Program-made: the position numbers and the translations under genes | In this document: piece by piece, positions 7,415 to 14,652 of the stretch | Layout of the letters: each line of letters starts with the position of its first letter | How positions within the stretch are numbered: the first letter of the stretch is position 1 | Source of the DNA: CAYGZM01 sp964354365 | Lineage (GTDB): Bacteria > Planctomycetota > Phycisphaerae > Sedimentisphaerales > Anaerobacaceae | Assembly: GCA_964354365.1 (NCBI GenBank) | Contig: CAYGZM010000083.1 | Location: 1 to 16,414, forward strand | Length of the DNA stretch: 16,414 bases | Direction of reading: 5' to 3' | The notes under the pieces: model-generated | The model's database searches: none | Told to the model about the DNA's origin: nothing | Seen by the model: the letters and a program-made list of their open reading frames with translations, nothing else

Positions 7415-7465
7415 GTGGCACGGGCTTCCAGCCGGTGAAAACACGGCCAAGCCAGCCGGCGCCAC
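7415..7465. repeat. Imperfect inverted repeat in the spacer between the two pilin genes
   Basis: Outer arms GTGGC (7415-7419) and GCCAC (7461-7465) pair, and GGGCTT/AAGCC can pair inside them. CCAGCCGG occurs twice as a direct repeat (7428-7435, 7452-7459). It looks like another member of the 'ggctggaagcccgtgcc' repeats. It separates the GspI-like stop (7482) from the GspJ-like start. Confidence 0.5.
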
Positions 7466-7481
7466 TGTGTTTAATACTACT

Positions 7482-7961
7482 TCAATAGCGGGCGCGTACC
7501 CAGCTCGCTGAGCTGATTTCAGCAGAGTTATGAAGGACTTTTACCGTGACCCGAACAAAGGCGGTGCTGCGGTCGGGGTCAACGATCCCAAAATCCGACG
7601 CTCTGACGTTCTCAACGGTAACCTGCTGGGTGAAGGCGGCAAAATCACCCAAGGAGGCTCTGCCGGCACTAATGGGCGGCGAGAAGCTGGCGCCATCAAG
7701 GTCATCAAGGTCGTCGTAGGCGGCCAGTGACGCTTCTTCCGGGCCGAACGTGGTCCAAGTAGTAGCCTGCGGGTCGCTGACAGGCAGCGTGGCGGTAAGC
7801 TCCTTTACCTGTTCTAGTAGGAACTCAGCGGTCGATAATTCGGCTCCGGCGCCGTTGGAGCGAGTGAACGAGGTATTCGCCGCCATAAGGGAGGCAATTG
7901 CCAGCCCGACGAGCAGAATTGCGAATAGCGCCTCAATTAGAGTGAATCCGTTGTTTTTCAT
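7482..7961 (-). CDS. GspI/PilV-like minor (pseudo)pilin
   Basis: 159 residues beginning MKNNG then FTLIEALFAILLVGLAI, a short basic leader, the Gly-Phe cleavage site after residue 5 and the conserved Glu10 (mature position 5). One N-terminal membrane helix spans about residues 6-26, followed by a small acidic domain. The IEALFAI version of the signal and the small size suggest the GspI/PilV group, consistent with its place before the GspJ/PilW-like gene. GGGAG lies seven bases before the ATG and supports the start. It is 49 bases after pilC in the same operon. Assignment to pilin is firm; GspI versus PilV is inference. Confidence 0.82.
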   Translation of the reverse strand: MKNNGFTLIEALFAILLVGLAIASLMAANTSFTRSNGAGAELSTAEFLLEQVKELTATLPVSDPQATTWTTFGPEEASLAAYDDLDDLDGASFSPPISAGRASLGDFAAFTQQVTVENVRASDFGIVDPDRSTAFVRVTVKVLHNSAEISSASWVRARY

Positions 7962-8010
7962 TTGGCGACTCCCAAACGCCGGGGTCCCATAGTTTCTTTT
8001 TGAATTCCTT

Positions 8011-9225
8011 CTATTTGCCCATAACGAGGCTGGACATTCTGAAGATGGGCAGAATAATACTCATGGCAATGAAGCCCACCAGAACACCCATAACACAAAT
8101 CATTATAGGCTCAATCATAGACGTTACTGTTTTGATAACTGTTTTGAGCTCTCTTGCGTAGTAGTTGGAGACGTCCCTGAGGACCTCGCCCATTGTTCCT
8201 GAGTCTTCACCGCTTCGTATCATCTGTACGACATTGCCGGGCAGAAGATTGTACTGGCCGAGGCTGGATGCGATTTTCTTACCCTGTCTGACTTCCTCGT
8301 GAACGCCAAGCCACATCCTCCTGAAAAGTACATTTCCGGCGATTTGGGCGGTTATCGAAATTGTGCTTAAGATCGGCACGCCGGCCGTTATGAGCACCCC
8401 CATTGTGTGCAGGCTCCTTGTAATGTAGAGGCTTCGGCAGAGCGTTTTTATCAGAGGGAGCACGAGTTTTGTCTTATCCCACCAGAGCCTTCCTGCGGCA
8501 GTGCCTATAATATACCAAAAGGCCCACATCGCAGCCCCCACCGCGGGGACAATGAAGAACCAATATCCCCTGAGAAAGGCGCTGCTGGCCATCAGAATCT
8601 TGGTTGGCATAGGCAAGAGGCGCTCCTTGCCTGCAAAGATGGCGGTGAACCTTGGCAAGACGAAGCACAAGAGGAAAATGGTGACAACGACGGCCATAAC
8701 GGCAATGATAATGGGATAGACCATAGCTCCTTTGACCTGAGAACGTGTCTCGGTCTCGGAGTCGAGGTACTCGGCGAGTTTCTGGAGCATCGAGCTGAGC
8801 GAGCCGGAGACTTCGGCGGCAGCGACCATGTTCAGGTAAAGGTTGGAGAATACCTGCGGGTGCTCGCCGAGCGCCTGGGAGAAACTTTGTCCGGCTTCGA
8901 TTCGATTCTTCAGGTCGGTGATGATGACTTTGAACTTGTGGTTAGTGTTCTGCTCGGCGATGGACTCAAGAGAATCCTGGAGGCTTATTCCCGCCCGTAT
9001 CATAACGGCGAGCTGGTTAGTGAAGTTGAGGATGTCGTTCCTGCTGGGCCCAAACTCAAGTCTGAAACTCTTCAGCTTCTGCCAGCTCTTTACTTCCGGT
9101 GCAGAGTATGAGGGTTCGGGCGGCTCGGCGCTTCGCTGCCTCTGCTCCCATGAGCCTTGATTTCGCTGGCGGTTCTCGGCGACTGCAGTGCCGCCCCGGT
9201 CGTTTTGTGAAGATTCCTGGAACAT
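8011..9225 (-). CDS. pilC: Inner-membrane platform protein PilC/GspF
   Basis: Polytopic inner-membrane platform that couples the assembly ATPases to pilin polymerisation. 404 residues with two T2SSF/GspF repeats, about 65-188 and 268-390, and membrane segments near 168-190, 221-241 and 373-394. Typical motifs are seen: NQLAVMIRAGISLQDSLE in the first repeat and ITAGVPILSTI plus IRSGEDSGTMGEVL in the second. The first 45 residues are Gln/Glu/Arg/Pro-rich and replace the usual conserved N-terminal segment; they are probably disordered. AAGGT nine bases before the ATG supports the start, and only 11 bases separate it from the pilT stop, so the two are cotranscribed. Confidence 0.92.
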   Translation of the reverse strand: MFQESSQNDRGGTAVAENRQRNQGSWEQRQRSAEPPEPSYSAPEVKSWQKLKSFRLEFGPSRNDILNFTNQLAVMIRAGISLQDSLESIAEQNTNHKFKVIITDLKNRIEAGQSFSQALGEHPQVFSNLYLNMVAAAEVSGSLSSMLQKLAEYLDSETETRSQVKGAMVYPIIIAVMAVVVTIFLLCFVLPRFTAIFAGKERLLPMPTKILMASSAFLRGYWFFIVPAVGAAMWAFWYIIGTAAGRLWWDKTKLVLPLIKTLCRSLYITRSLHTMGVLITAGVPILSTISITAQIAGNVLFRRMWLGVHEEVRQGKKIASSLGQYNLLPGNVVQMIRSGEDSGTMGEVLRDVSNYYARELKTVIKTVTSMIEPIMICVMGVLVGFIAMSIILPIFRMSSLVMGK

Positions 9226-9236
9226 GTTTATTTACC

Positions 9237-10346
9237 TTAAGCTTTTGCGGTGACAGCGTTTGGTCGTTGGACAATTTCAACATCTCCCATTGGGACGAGC
9301 GTTTTCTCCATCTTGCCGGGGTTGCTTGAGCGATTAATCGCTTCTTCTCTATCTATGTAGCCTTTGAAATACATATCAGCGATGCTCGTATCGAGATTCT
9401 GCATGCCAAGCCTGCGGGAGGTCTCAATGATGTTGGGTATCTCGTAGATTCTGTTCTCACGAATACAGTTTCTGGCAGCGGATGTGCAGAGCAGTATTTC
9501 GGTGCAGGGCACCATACCGGGCTGATCGATGCGTCGGAACAGGGTCTGTGAGACGACGGCCTGGAGTGTATTTGCGAGCATGGCCCGGATCTGGTTCTGT
9601 TGAGCGGCGGGATAAATATCCACGATACGGTCTATAGTCTGGGCAGCGTTGATTGTGTGAAGGGTGCTGAAGACGAGATGGCCGGTCTCGGCGGCGGTAA
9701 TTGTGAAACTTGTGGTTTCGAGGTCTCTCATTTCGCCGACCATAATGATGTCCGGATCCTGCCGCAGGACGTGCCGCAGCCCGGATGCGAATGCGGGGCA
9801 GTCGGCGCCGATTTCCCGCTGCTCTATCATACTGTTTTCGTTTTCAATCATGTATTCGATAGGGTCTTCCAGGGTGATTATTCGCTTTCTGTACTTTCGG
9901 TTGATGGCCCCGACCATAGCCGCGAGGGTTGTGCTCTTGCCCGACCCTGTATGTCCGGTGACGAGCACGAGCCCCCTGGGCAGATCGGTAAGATCCCTGA
10001 CTATGGGCGGCAGGTGGAGGTCATCGAGATCGAGCACCTGGTTTGGTATGACTCTGAACGAGATTGCTATGGTATCTCTCTGAACGTGAGCGTTGACTCG
10101 GAATCGCGTTCCGTCATCGACACTCGTCGAGAAGTCAAGGTCCTTTTTTTCCAGAAAGATTCTGAACCTTTCCGGGCCAACCATGGAGACAACCATCTCT
10201 CTTGCGTCTTCATTGGTGATGGGGGACAAATCCAAATCAATCAGCTCGGTATTTTTGCGCAGCACGGGCGCCATACCAACGTTGACATGGATGTCGCTGG
10301 CGTCGTTTTCTATTGCGGTCGCCAGAATGGTCTTTATATCGATCAT
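9237..10346 (-). CDS. pilT: Pilus retraction ATPase PilT
   Basis: Hexameric cytoplasmic ATPase of the PilT/VirB11 superfamily that drives pilin depolymerisation. From the ATG at 10346 (369 residues): Walker A GHTGSGKST at about 131-139, Asp box TLEDPIEY at 158-165, Walker B DPDIIMVGEMRD at 197-208, and His box STLHT at about 227-231. A C-terminal AARNCIREN resembles the PilT-specific AIRNLIRE motif and separates it from PilB. It lacks PilB's N-terminal domain and cysteine pairs. The frame also has a TTG at 10361, but the ATG at 10346 has GAGGG eight bases upstream, so I prefer the ATG. It lies between pilB (43 bases upstream) and pilC. PilU is an alternative, but no second retraction ATPase is present in the window. 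Confidence 0.88.
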   Translation of the reverse strand: MIDIKTILATAIENDASDIHVNVGMAPVLRKNTELIDLDLSPITNEDAREMVVSMVGPERFRIFLEKKDLDFSTSVDDGTRFRVNAHVQRDTIAISFRVIPNQVLDLDDLHLPPIVRDLTDLPRGLVLVTGHTGSGKSTTLAAMVGAINRKYRKRIITLEDPIEYMIENENSMIEQREIGADCPAFASGLRHVLRQDPDIIMVGEMRDLETTSFTITAAETGHLVFSTLHTINAAQTIDRIVDIYPAAQQNQIRAMLANTLQAVVSQTLFRRIDQPGMVPCTEILLCTSAARNCIRENRIYEIPNIIETSRRLGMQNLDTSIADMYFKGYIDREEAINRSSNPGKMEKTLVPMGDVEIVQRPNAVTAKA

Positions 10347-10389
10347 TTTACAAACCCTCAAGAGAATTCACGTCTCGAATTACCCTGTT

Positions 10390-12258
10390 CTATCCGACAT
10401 TTTCCACGAAGACCTCATTTTCGCTTTTGCCGTAGATTTCGGTAACCCTGAGCACTTCTTCAATGGTTGTCAGTCCATTTTTTACTTTAATAATTCCGTC
10501 ATCGAAGAGGCTCTTCATTCCGCTATCGTGAAAGACCCTTCGCATACTGCTAACCGAGGGGTCCTTGTTAATCATATCTCTGAAGAGGTCATCAATAAGC
10601 AGGAACTCGTAGATTCCGATCCTGCCGAGATAGCCCGAACCCCTGCACTGTTCGCAGCCCTTTCCGTGAAAGAGCTGATCCGGCGAGACCCCGGTTCTTT
10701 CGACGTACTTTTGCATGTGCTCGGGGACCTGAAAAGGCTCCTTGCACTTGGAGCAGATTTTTCTAACGAGGCGCTGCGCAAGGACTGCATTCAAAGAGGC
10801 TGCTATGAGGTACGCGTCAATGCCGATATTGATCAATCTCGTTATGGTGCTGGCGGCATCGTTTGTGTGGAGCGTGGAGAGCACCAAATGGCCCGTGAGG
10901 GCGGCCTGGACGGCTATGCGCGCGGTCTCGTTGTCTCTTATTTCGCCAATCATAATGACGTCCGGGTCCTGGCGGAGCAGACTTCGCAAAGCCACGGCGA
11001 AATCGAGCCCGATTTTGTCGTTTGCCTGCACCTGATTGCAGAAGTCAAGCTGGTATTCGACAGGGTCCTCAACGGTTGAGATATTCAGCTTGTCTCCATC
11101 CATCTGGCAGAGTGCCGAATAGAGGGTGGTGCTTTTCCCGGAGCCTGTTGGTCCCGTTACAAGCATGATCCCGTGCGGAAGCGCAACCTGTTCACCGAAA
11201 GCCGTCATAATGTCAGGCTCCATACCCAACAACTCAAGGCCGCGGAGAATGGATCTGCTATCGAGGATACGAATAACCACCTTCTCGCCGTGACTTGTGG
11301 GGAGGGTCGAGATTCGCAGGTCAATCGGCCTTCCGCCGACTATGACGGAGATTTTACCGTCCTGGGGGAGCCGCCTTTCGGAGATATCGAGATTGGCCAT
11401 AATCTTGATGCGCGAGACAATGGCCGGATGCATCTTGAGAGGCGACTTCATCGTCTCGAAGAGCACTCCATCTATGCGATACCTGGTCCTCATCGATTTT
11501 TCCTTGGGCTCAATGTGGATGTCACTGGCGCCTTCGCGTATTGCATTGCTGATGATATAGTTGACGAATTTAATGACAGGCGACTGGCCCGCCATTCTTT
11601 CAAGGTCTTCGGACTGTTCCTGCTCATCCTGGACGACTTCGACGTCGGTCATATCGCTGATGATATCATCGACGTTGTAATCGAGCCTTTCGATTTGTTT
11701 GAATGAATCGCAGACGGCCTCGATATCTTCGCGGGTGCAAACGACGGCCCGCACATCCATCTGGGTCTGCCTTTTTACGTCTTCGACGGCGAAAACATTC
11801 GCCGGCTCACTTGTCGCCACGACGAGGACGCCATCTTCTACAGCAACAGGGCAAATAGAAGCGCTCCTTATGAAATCAACTTCGAGCATTTCGAAGGTCT
11901 GCCGCTCCACGTCTTCGGGCTTAATCCTTCGGAAGTCGAGGTCATACACTTTTGCCTTGGCCTGGAGAATGTCATCAGCATCGACCCAGTTGGCCTCGGC
12001 CAGCAAATGCACCACATCAGAGGCGGGATTCGCCTTCTCCCGGCTGCGGATCTGAGCATGCTGCTCGGTGGTGATTTTGCCCATATCCAGCAGGACATCG
12101 ACAATATCATACACGTGTGATCCGTCGGCTTTGTCGGGGGAGTACAGCTCGCTGAGGCCGCGGACGGCCTGACCGGCGTCTGCGTCCCAAAGAGGCTGCA
12201 AGGCTTCCCGCGACTGCGACGAACCCTCTCTATTTCCAAATGAAAACGGTAATCTCAT
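10390..12258 (-). CDS. pilB: Pilus/secretion assembly ATPase PilB/GspE
   Basis: Cytoplasmic hexameric ATPase that powers filament extension. 622 residues: an N-terminal GspE_N/MshEN-type region (about 85-190), an acidic linker, then the ATPase core with Walker A GPTGSGKS at 369-376, Asp box TVEDPVEY at 395-402, Walker B DPDVIMIGEIRD at 431-442 and His box STLHT at 461-465. A zinc-binding pair of CxxC motifs is present (C502-C505, C535-C538), typical of PilB/GspE and absent from PilT. Its start overlaps the stop of the preceding gene as ATGA (12255-12258), indicating translational coupling. PilB and GspE cannot be separated by sequence alone, but the adjacent PilT and PilMNO genes favour a pilus. 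Confidence 0.92.
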   Translation of the reverse strand: MRLPFSFGNREGSSQSREALQPLWDADAGQAVRGLSELYSPDKADGSHVYDIVDVLLDMGKITTEQHAQIRSREKANPASDVVHLLAEANWVDADDILQAKAKVYDLDFRRIKPEDVERQTFEMLEVDFIRSASICPVAVEDGVLVVATSEPANVFAVEDVKRQTQMDVRAVVCTREDIEAVCDSFKQIERLDYNVDDIISDMTDVEVVQDEQEQSEDLERMAGQSPVIKFVNYIISNAIREGASDIHIEPKEKSMRTRYRIDGVLFETMKSPLKMHPAIVSRIKIMANLDISERRLPQDGKISVIVGGRPIDLRISTLPTSHGEKVVIRILDSRSILRGLELLGMEPDIMTAFGEQVALPHGIMLVTGPTGSGKSTTLYSALCQMDGDKLNISTVEDPVEYQLDFCNQVQANDKIGLDFAVALRSLLRQDPDVIMIGEIRDNETARIAVQAALTGHLVLSTLHTNDAASTITRLINIGIDAYLIAASLNAVLAQRLVRKICSKCKEPFQVPEHMQKYVERTGVSPDQLFHGKGCEQCRGSGYLGRIGIYEFLLIDDLFRDMINKDPSVSSMRRVFHDSGMKSLFDDGIIKVKNGLTTIEEVLRVTEIYGKSENEVFVENVG

Positions 12259-12974
12259 TCTTCCAACAACTTCAAAACTATCTGGGCTTTGTCAGAACCG
12301 GCGGGAAAACGTGCGGAATCCTCTTTGGGATTCCACTGAAGCTTTACGAAATTGGCGCCGATTTGGGTGACTGTGAAATTGCCAATTGAATCATTCATGT
12401 AAATTATCTTGCCGTCTATCATGCAGCAACCGCCGCGGTCGGACTGCATTATGCTCTGCAACTGGAGATCCCCGGCCTGCTTTTCCATTTGCTGTCGCCT
12501 GACAACGTCAGGGTCAATTTGGAGGACTTGTTCGGCGGCCTCAGCTTTTGCCTTGAGACCCGCGAGGAACGATTCAAGCTCAAAGGGATTCTTGACAAGC
12601 TCGTTGACGCCAACCTGGAGGACCTGGGAGAACTCATAGAACTTGCTTACGATCTCATCCATCCGGTCGAACATTTCGGACCTGACACCGGTGATTCTGG
12701 AAATTGCCGAGGCAATATCGGTTTCGTTGGCATCGGCGGCGCGGGCGCCTTGCGGCGAGGTCTTCTTCACCATAAACCAAATGCACAATAGTCCCGCGAC
12801 AAGCAGCACAGCCAGCAGGGTGGTGCTCCTCCTGACCCGCTGTGAGTGAGTCGCGACGGTGAGAAACTCCTGTGCGGATGCGCTTTGCTTACCGTCGGCG
12901 GGCGTCTGGCCCGCGGCGGATTTTTTTTCAGCCGGCAAATCCTCAAAACTCTGCTCGCGCATAAATGACAACAT
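12255..12974 (-). CDS. PilP-position membrane protein with GspC-like topology
   Basis: 239 residues from the ATG at 12974, which has ACGGAG seven bases upstream; the TTG at 12980 is less likely. It has a polar cytoplasmic N-terminus of about 50 residues, one membrane helix (about 51-69), a helical, probably coiled-coil stretch (85-170), and a small C-terminal domain (about 172-215) containing CCMIDGKIIYMNDSIGNF then TVTQIGANFVKLQW. The last resembles the beta-rich HR domain of PilP and GspC that contacts the secretin. It occupies the pilP place after pilO, but canonical PilP is a lipoprotein; the single helix and absence of a lipobox are more like GspC. Translationally coupled to pilB. Family assignment is inference. 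Confidence 0.6.
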   Translation of the reverse strand: MLSFMREQSFEDLPAEKKSAAGQTPADGKQSASAQEFLTVATHSQRVRRSTTLLAVLLVAGLLCIWFMVKKTSPQGARAADANETDIASAISRITGVRSEMFDRMDEIVSKFYEFSQVLQVGVNELVKNPFELESFLAGLKAKAEAAEQVLQIDPDVVRRQQMEKQAGDLQLQSIMQSDRGGCCMIDGKIIYMNDSIGNFTVTQIGANFVKLQWNPKEDSARFPAGSDKAQIVLKLLEE

Positions 12975-13010
12975 AGTCAAGCTCCGTTAAAATATCCTAT
13001 GTTCCTGGCG

Positions 13011-13052
13011 TTGAGTTTTGAACGCGGCAGCAGCCGGGAATTCAAAACTCAA
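13011..13052. repeat. Strong intercistronic hairpin between pilO and the pilP-like gene
   Basis: Perfect 12-bp inverted repeat: TTGAGTTTTGAA (13011-13022) and TTCAAAACTCAA (13041-13052). Inside, CGGC (13025-13028) and GCCG (13033-13036) form a second stem with an AGCA tetraloop. It lies in the 86-base gap between the restored pilO stop (13061) and the next start (12974). Nothing like a T-tract follows on the coding strand. It could be a dispersed palindromic repeat or an RNA processing or stabilising element. Confidence 0.7.
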
Positions 13053-13060
13053 GACCCAAG

Positions 13061-13752
13061 TTAACCTGTTTCGTGCTGAAAAAATATGCTGACAATGAAC
13101 TTGGCGTCTATCTGGCCCTCGTCGTTCGCCTGCTTATCGATCTCGAGCTCTCGAAGCTTCATAATACGCGGCAATTTTTCGAGTTCGAGGAGGAACGAAT
13201 AGAATGNNNNNNNNNNNNNNNNNNNNNNNNNNNNNNNNNNNNNNNNNNNNNNNNNNNNNNNNNNNNNNNNNNNNNNNNNNNNNNNNNNNNNNNNNNNNNN
13301 NNNNNNCGAAGCTTCATAATACGCGGCAATTTTTCGAGTTCGAGGAGGAACGAATAGAATGCCTTGAAGTTGCCGGTCAATTCCATCGCCAGGGGCTGCT
13401 CTATGTAGCCGCTGTCGTCTTTCTTCGTCAGGGTGCGTATCGTTTTGGGCTTTAGCCCCTCCTTTTGTGCGATCATGGTGACCTGTTCGAGCACTTCGTG
13501 AATCTGACTCTTGGGGGGAAGCCTGCTCTCGAAGAATGAGATGGCCTCCTCCAGCTGCGCAAGCTGCTTTGTGAGGTCCTCAGCGGCGGCAGTGGCCTTT
13601 TCGTACTCGGCAAGTTTTGCCAGTTTCATGTCAACGCGCGCTTTCGCTTCGGCGAGATTGGTATTAGCCGGCTTGATCATATATTGGTATCCAACGACGG
13701 TCAGGCCGATGACTAAAGCGAAGAACACGGCTTTTCTCAAACCACCAGTCAT
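13061..13752 (-). CDS. pilO: Pilus inner-membrane alignment protein PilO (interrupted by an assembly gap)
   Basis: PilO pairs with PilN in the periplasm to join PilM to the PilP/secretin side. The ATG at 13752 has GAGGG seven bases upstream. Residues 8-25 form a membrane helix, 30-75 look coiled-coil, and the rest is the PilO ferredoxin-like domain (ELTGNFKAFYSFLLELEKLP). The frame runs into 100 N. The 55 bases on each side of the N run are identical; merging them carries the same frame on through KLRELEIDK and FIVSIFFQ to a TAA at 13061-13063. That gives 178 residues with a typical PilO end (a strand near PRI followed by an extended strand). As deposited the coordinates include about 155 spurious positions, and without merging the frame ends wrongly. 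Confidence 0.85.
13152..13361. repeat. Identical 55-base flanks around the gap (contig overlap)
   Basis: 13152-13206 and 13307-13361 are identical over 55 bases, starting CGAAGCTTCATAATACGC and ending GGAACGAATAGAATG. The first copy ends exactly where the N run begins, and the second begins exactly where it ends. This is the signature of two contigs that share their last k-mer and were scaffolded without merging; 55 is a common assembler k. Not a biological duplication. Confidence 0.9.
13207..13306. other. Assembly gap of 100 N
   Basis: A run of exactly 100 N, the conventional size for a gap of unknown length. Because the flanks overlap and pilO reads through once they are merged, the number of missing bases is probably zero. 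Confidence 0.95.
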
Positions 13753-13819
13753 GATTTTGCCCTCATATTATTATGCACTGCTTTGACTTACATATCCCAA
13801 CAGGCCCACACTACCGACA

Positions 13820-14533
13820 TTAGAACCTGTACACGGAGTTTTCGGCGCCTGTCCTGATAACGTCAACATCGTCGCTGGTGAGGTGCAGCTCATTTCTGAG
13901 CATGGCCTTCAGCTTAAACTGCCTGAAAGTTGTATCCTCGATTTTATACTCTTTTGATTCAACCAGTGCGACACCGTCGAGCAGAGTGGAGCTGCTCAGG
14001 CGCTCGATATATGCGGCGACCTGCAGGTCACTCGGCGCCATTCCTCCGATGTCTATATGCGTCTCAAGCGACTTTTCTCTGGACAGTCCGCTTTGTGTTT
14101 CGTTGGTTGGGGCGGCCTGTGCAGCCTTGTATTTGCTTGTCGGCGCCGGGGCAACGGCCTTTTTGGGCTCCTTCTGAATGAGGTTGAGCTCCAGGAGCGA
14201 GACCCCGGGCGGCAAGTTGTTTGTCAGTGCAGCCAACACAACGCTTCTTGGCACCGGCTCAATCAGCTCTGCGGTCGTAAGGGCCGTTTTCATCATATTC
14301 TTGCGGCGTGTCTGAAGCTCCTCAAACTGAGCGATGGACTTCTGTATCCGGGACAGTCGAGTGTTTATGAGGCTCTCCCTTGCCCGGCATGCGCGCTGGC
14401 GCACCTTGATGGTCATAAACGAGCCGCCTAATGCGGCCATAACAAGCGCAAGGAGCATAAGACACATCATGTTTGTCCTGCGAGATTCGCCGCTTTGAAC
14501 GTAATCATCGGGCACAAAGTTTATGTTTAGCAT
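13820..14533 (-). CDS. pilN: Pilus inner-membrane protein PilN
   Basis: PilN binds PilM through a conserved cytoplasmic N-terminus and dimerises with PilO in the periplasm. The start MLNINFVPDDY matches the INxxP PilM-binding motif. One membrane helix lies at about 22-41, followed by a coiled-coil stretch (45-90) and a periplasmic domain containing LPPGVSLLELN, typical of fimbrial assembly PilN proteins. It has 237 residues, slightly longer than usual because of a Pro/Ala/Thr-rich insert around 125-150. AGGAAGG lies seven bases before the ATG. It is 67 bases ahead of pilO and 119 bases after pilM, with a palindromic repeat in the latter spacer. Confidence 0.88.
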   Translation of the reverse strand: MLNINFVPDDYVQSGESRRTNMMCLMLLALVMAALGGSFMTIKVRQRACRARESLINTRLSRIQKSIAQFEELQTRRKNMMKTALTTAELIEPVPRSVVLAALTNNLPPGVSLLELNLIQKEPKKAVAPAPTSKYKAAQAAPTNETQSGLSREKSLETHIDIGGMAPSDLQVAAYIERLSSSTLLDGVALVESKEYKIEDTTFRQFKLKAMLRNELHLTSDDVDVIRTGAENSVYRF

Positions 14534-14623
14534 TTTCCAACCTTCCTCTTAACACATTAAGAGTTACGTTACGCATTTTCTGACACACACTCCGCGGCCG
14601 GACGTATTGACCGGTCTTTGTGT

Positions 14624-14642
14624 CACGGGCAAGATGCCCGTG
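14624..14642. repeat. CACGGGC-GCCCGTG hairpin between pilM and pilN
   Basis: Perfect 7-bp stem CACGGGC (14624-14630) and GCCCGTG (14636-14642) with the loop AAGAT. It is nearly identical to the palindrome at 6799-6816, so the same short repeat occurs twice in this window. It lies inside the pilus operon, and no T-tract follows on the coding strand. Confidence 0.65.
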
Positions 14643-14652
14643 CTACGCCCCA

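Noticed and set aside
6452..7438. 328-codon plus-strand frame
   Set aside because: Its first part is dispersed repeat sequence and its second part is antisense to a clear prepilin gene; no domain is recognisable.
13152..13361. Biological tandem duplication or CRISPR-like direct repeat
   Set aside because: The copies abut the N gap exactly and merging them restores pilO, so assembly overlap is the simpler explanation.
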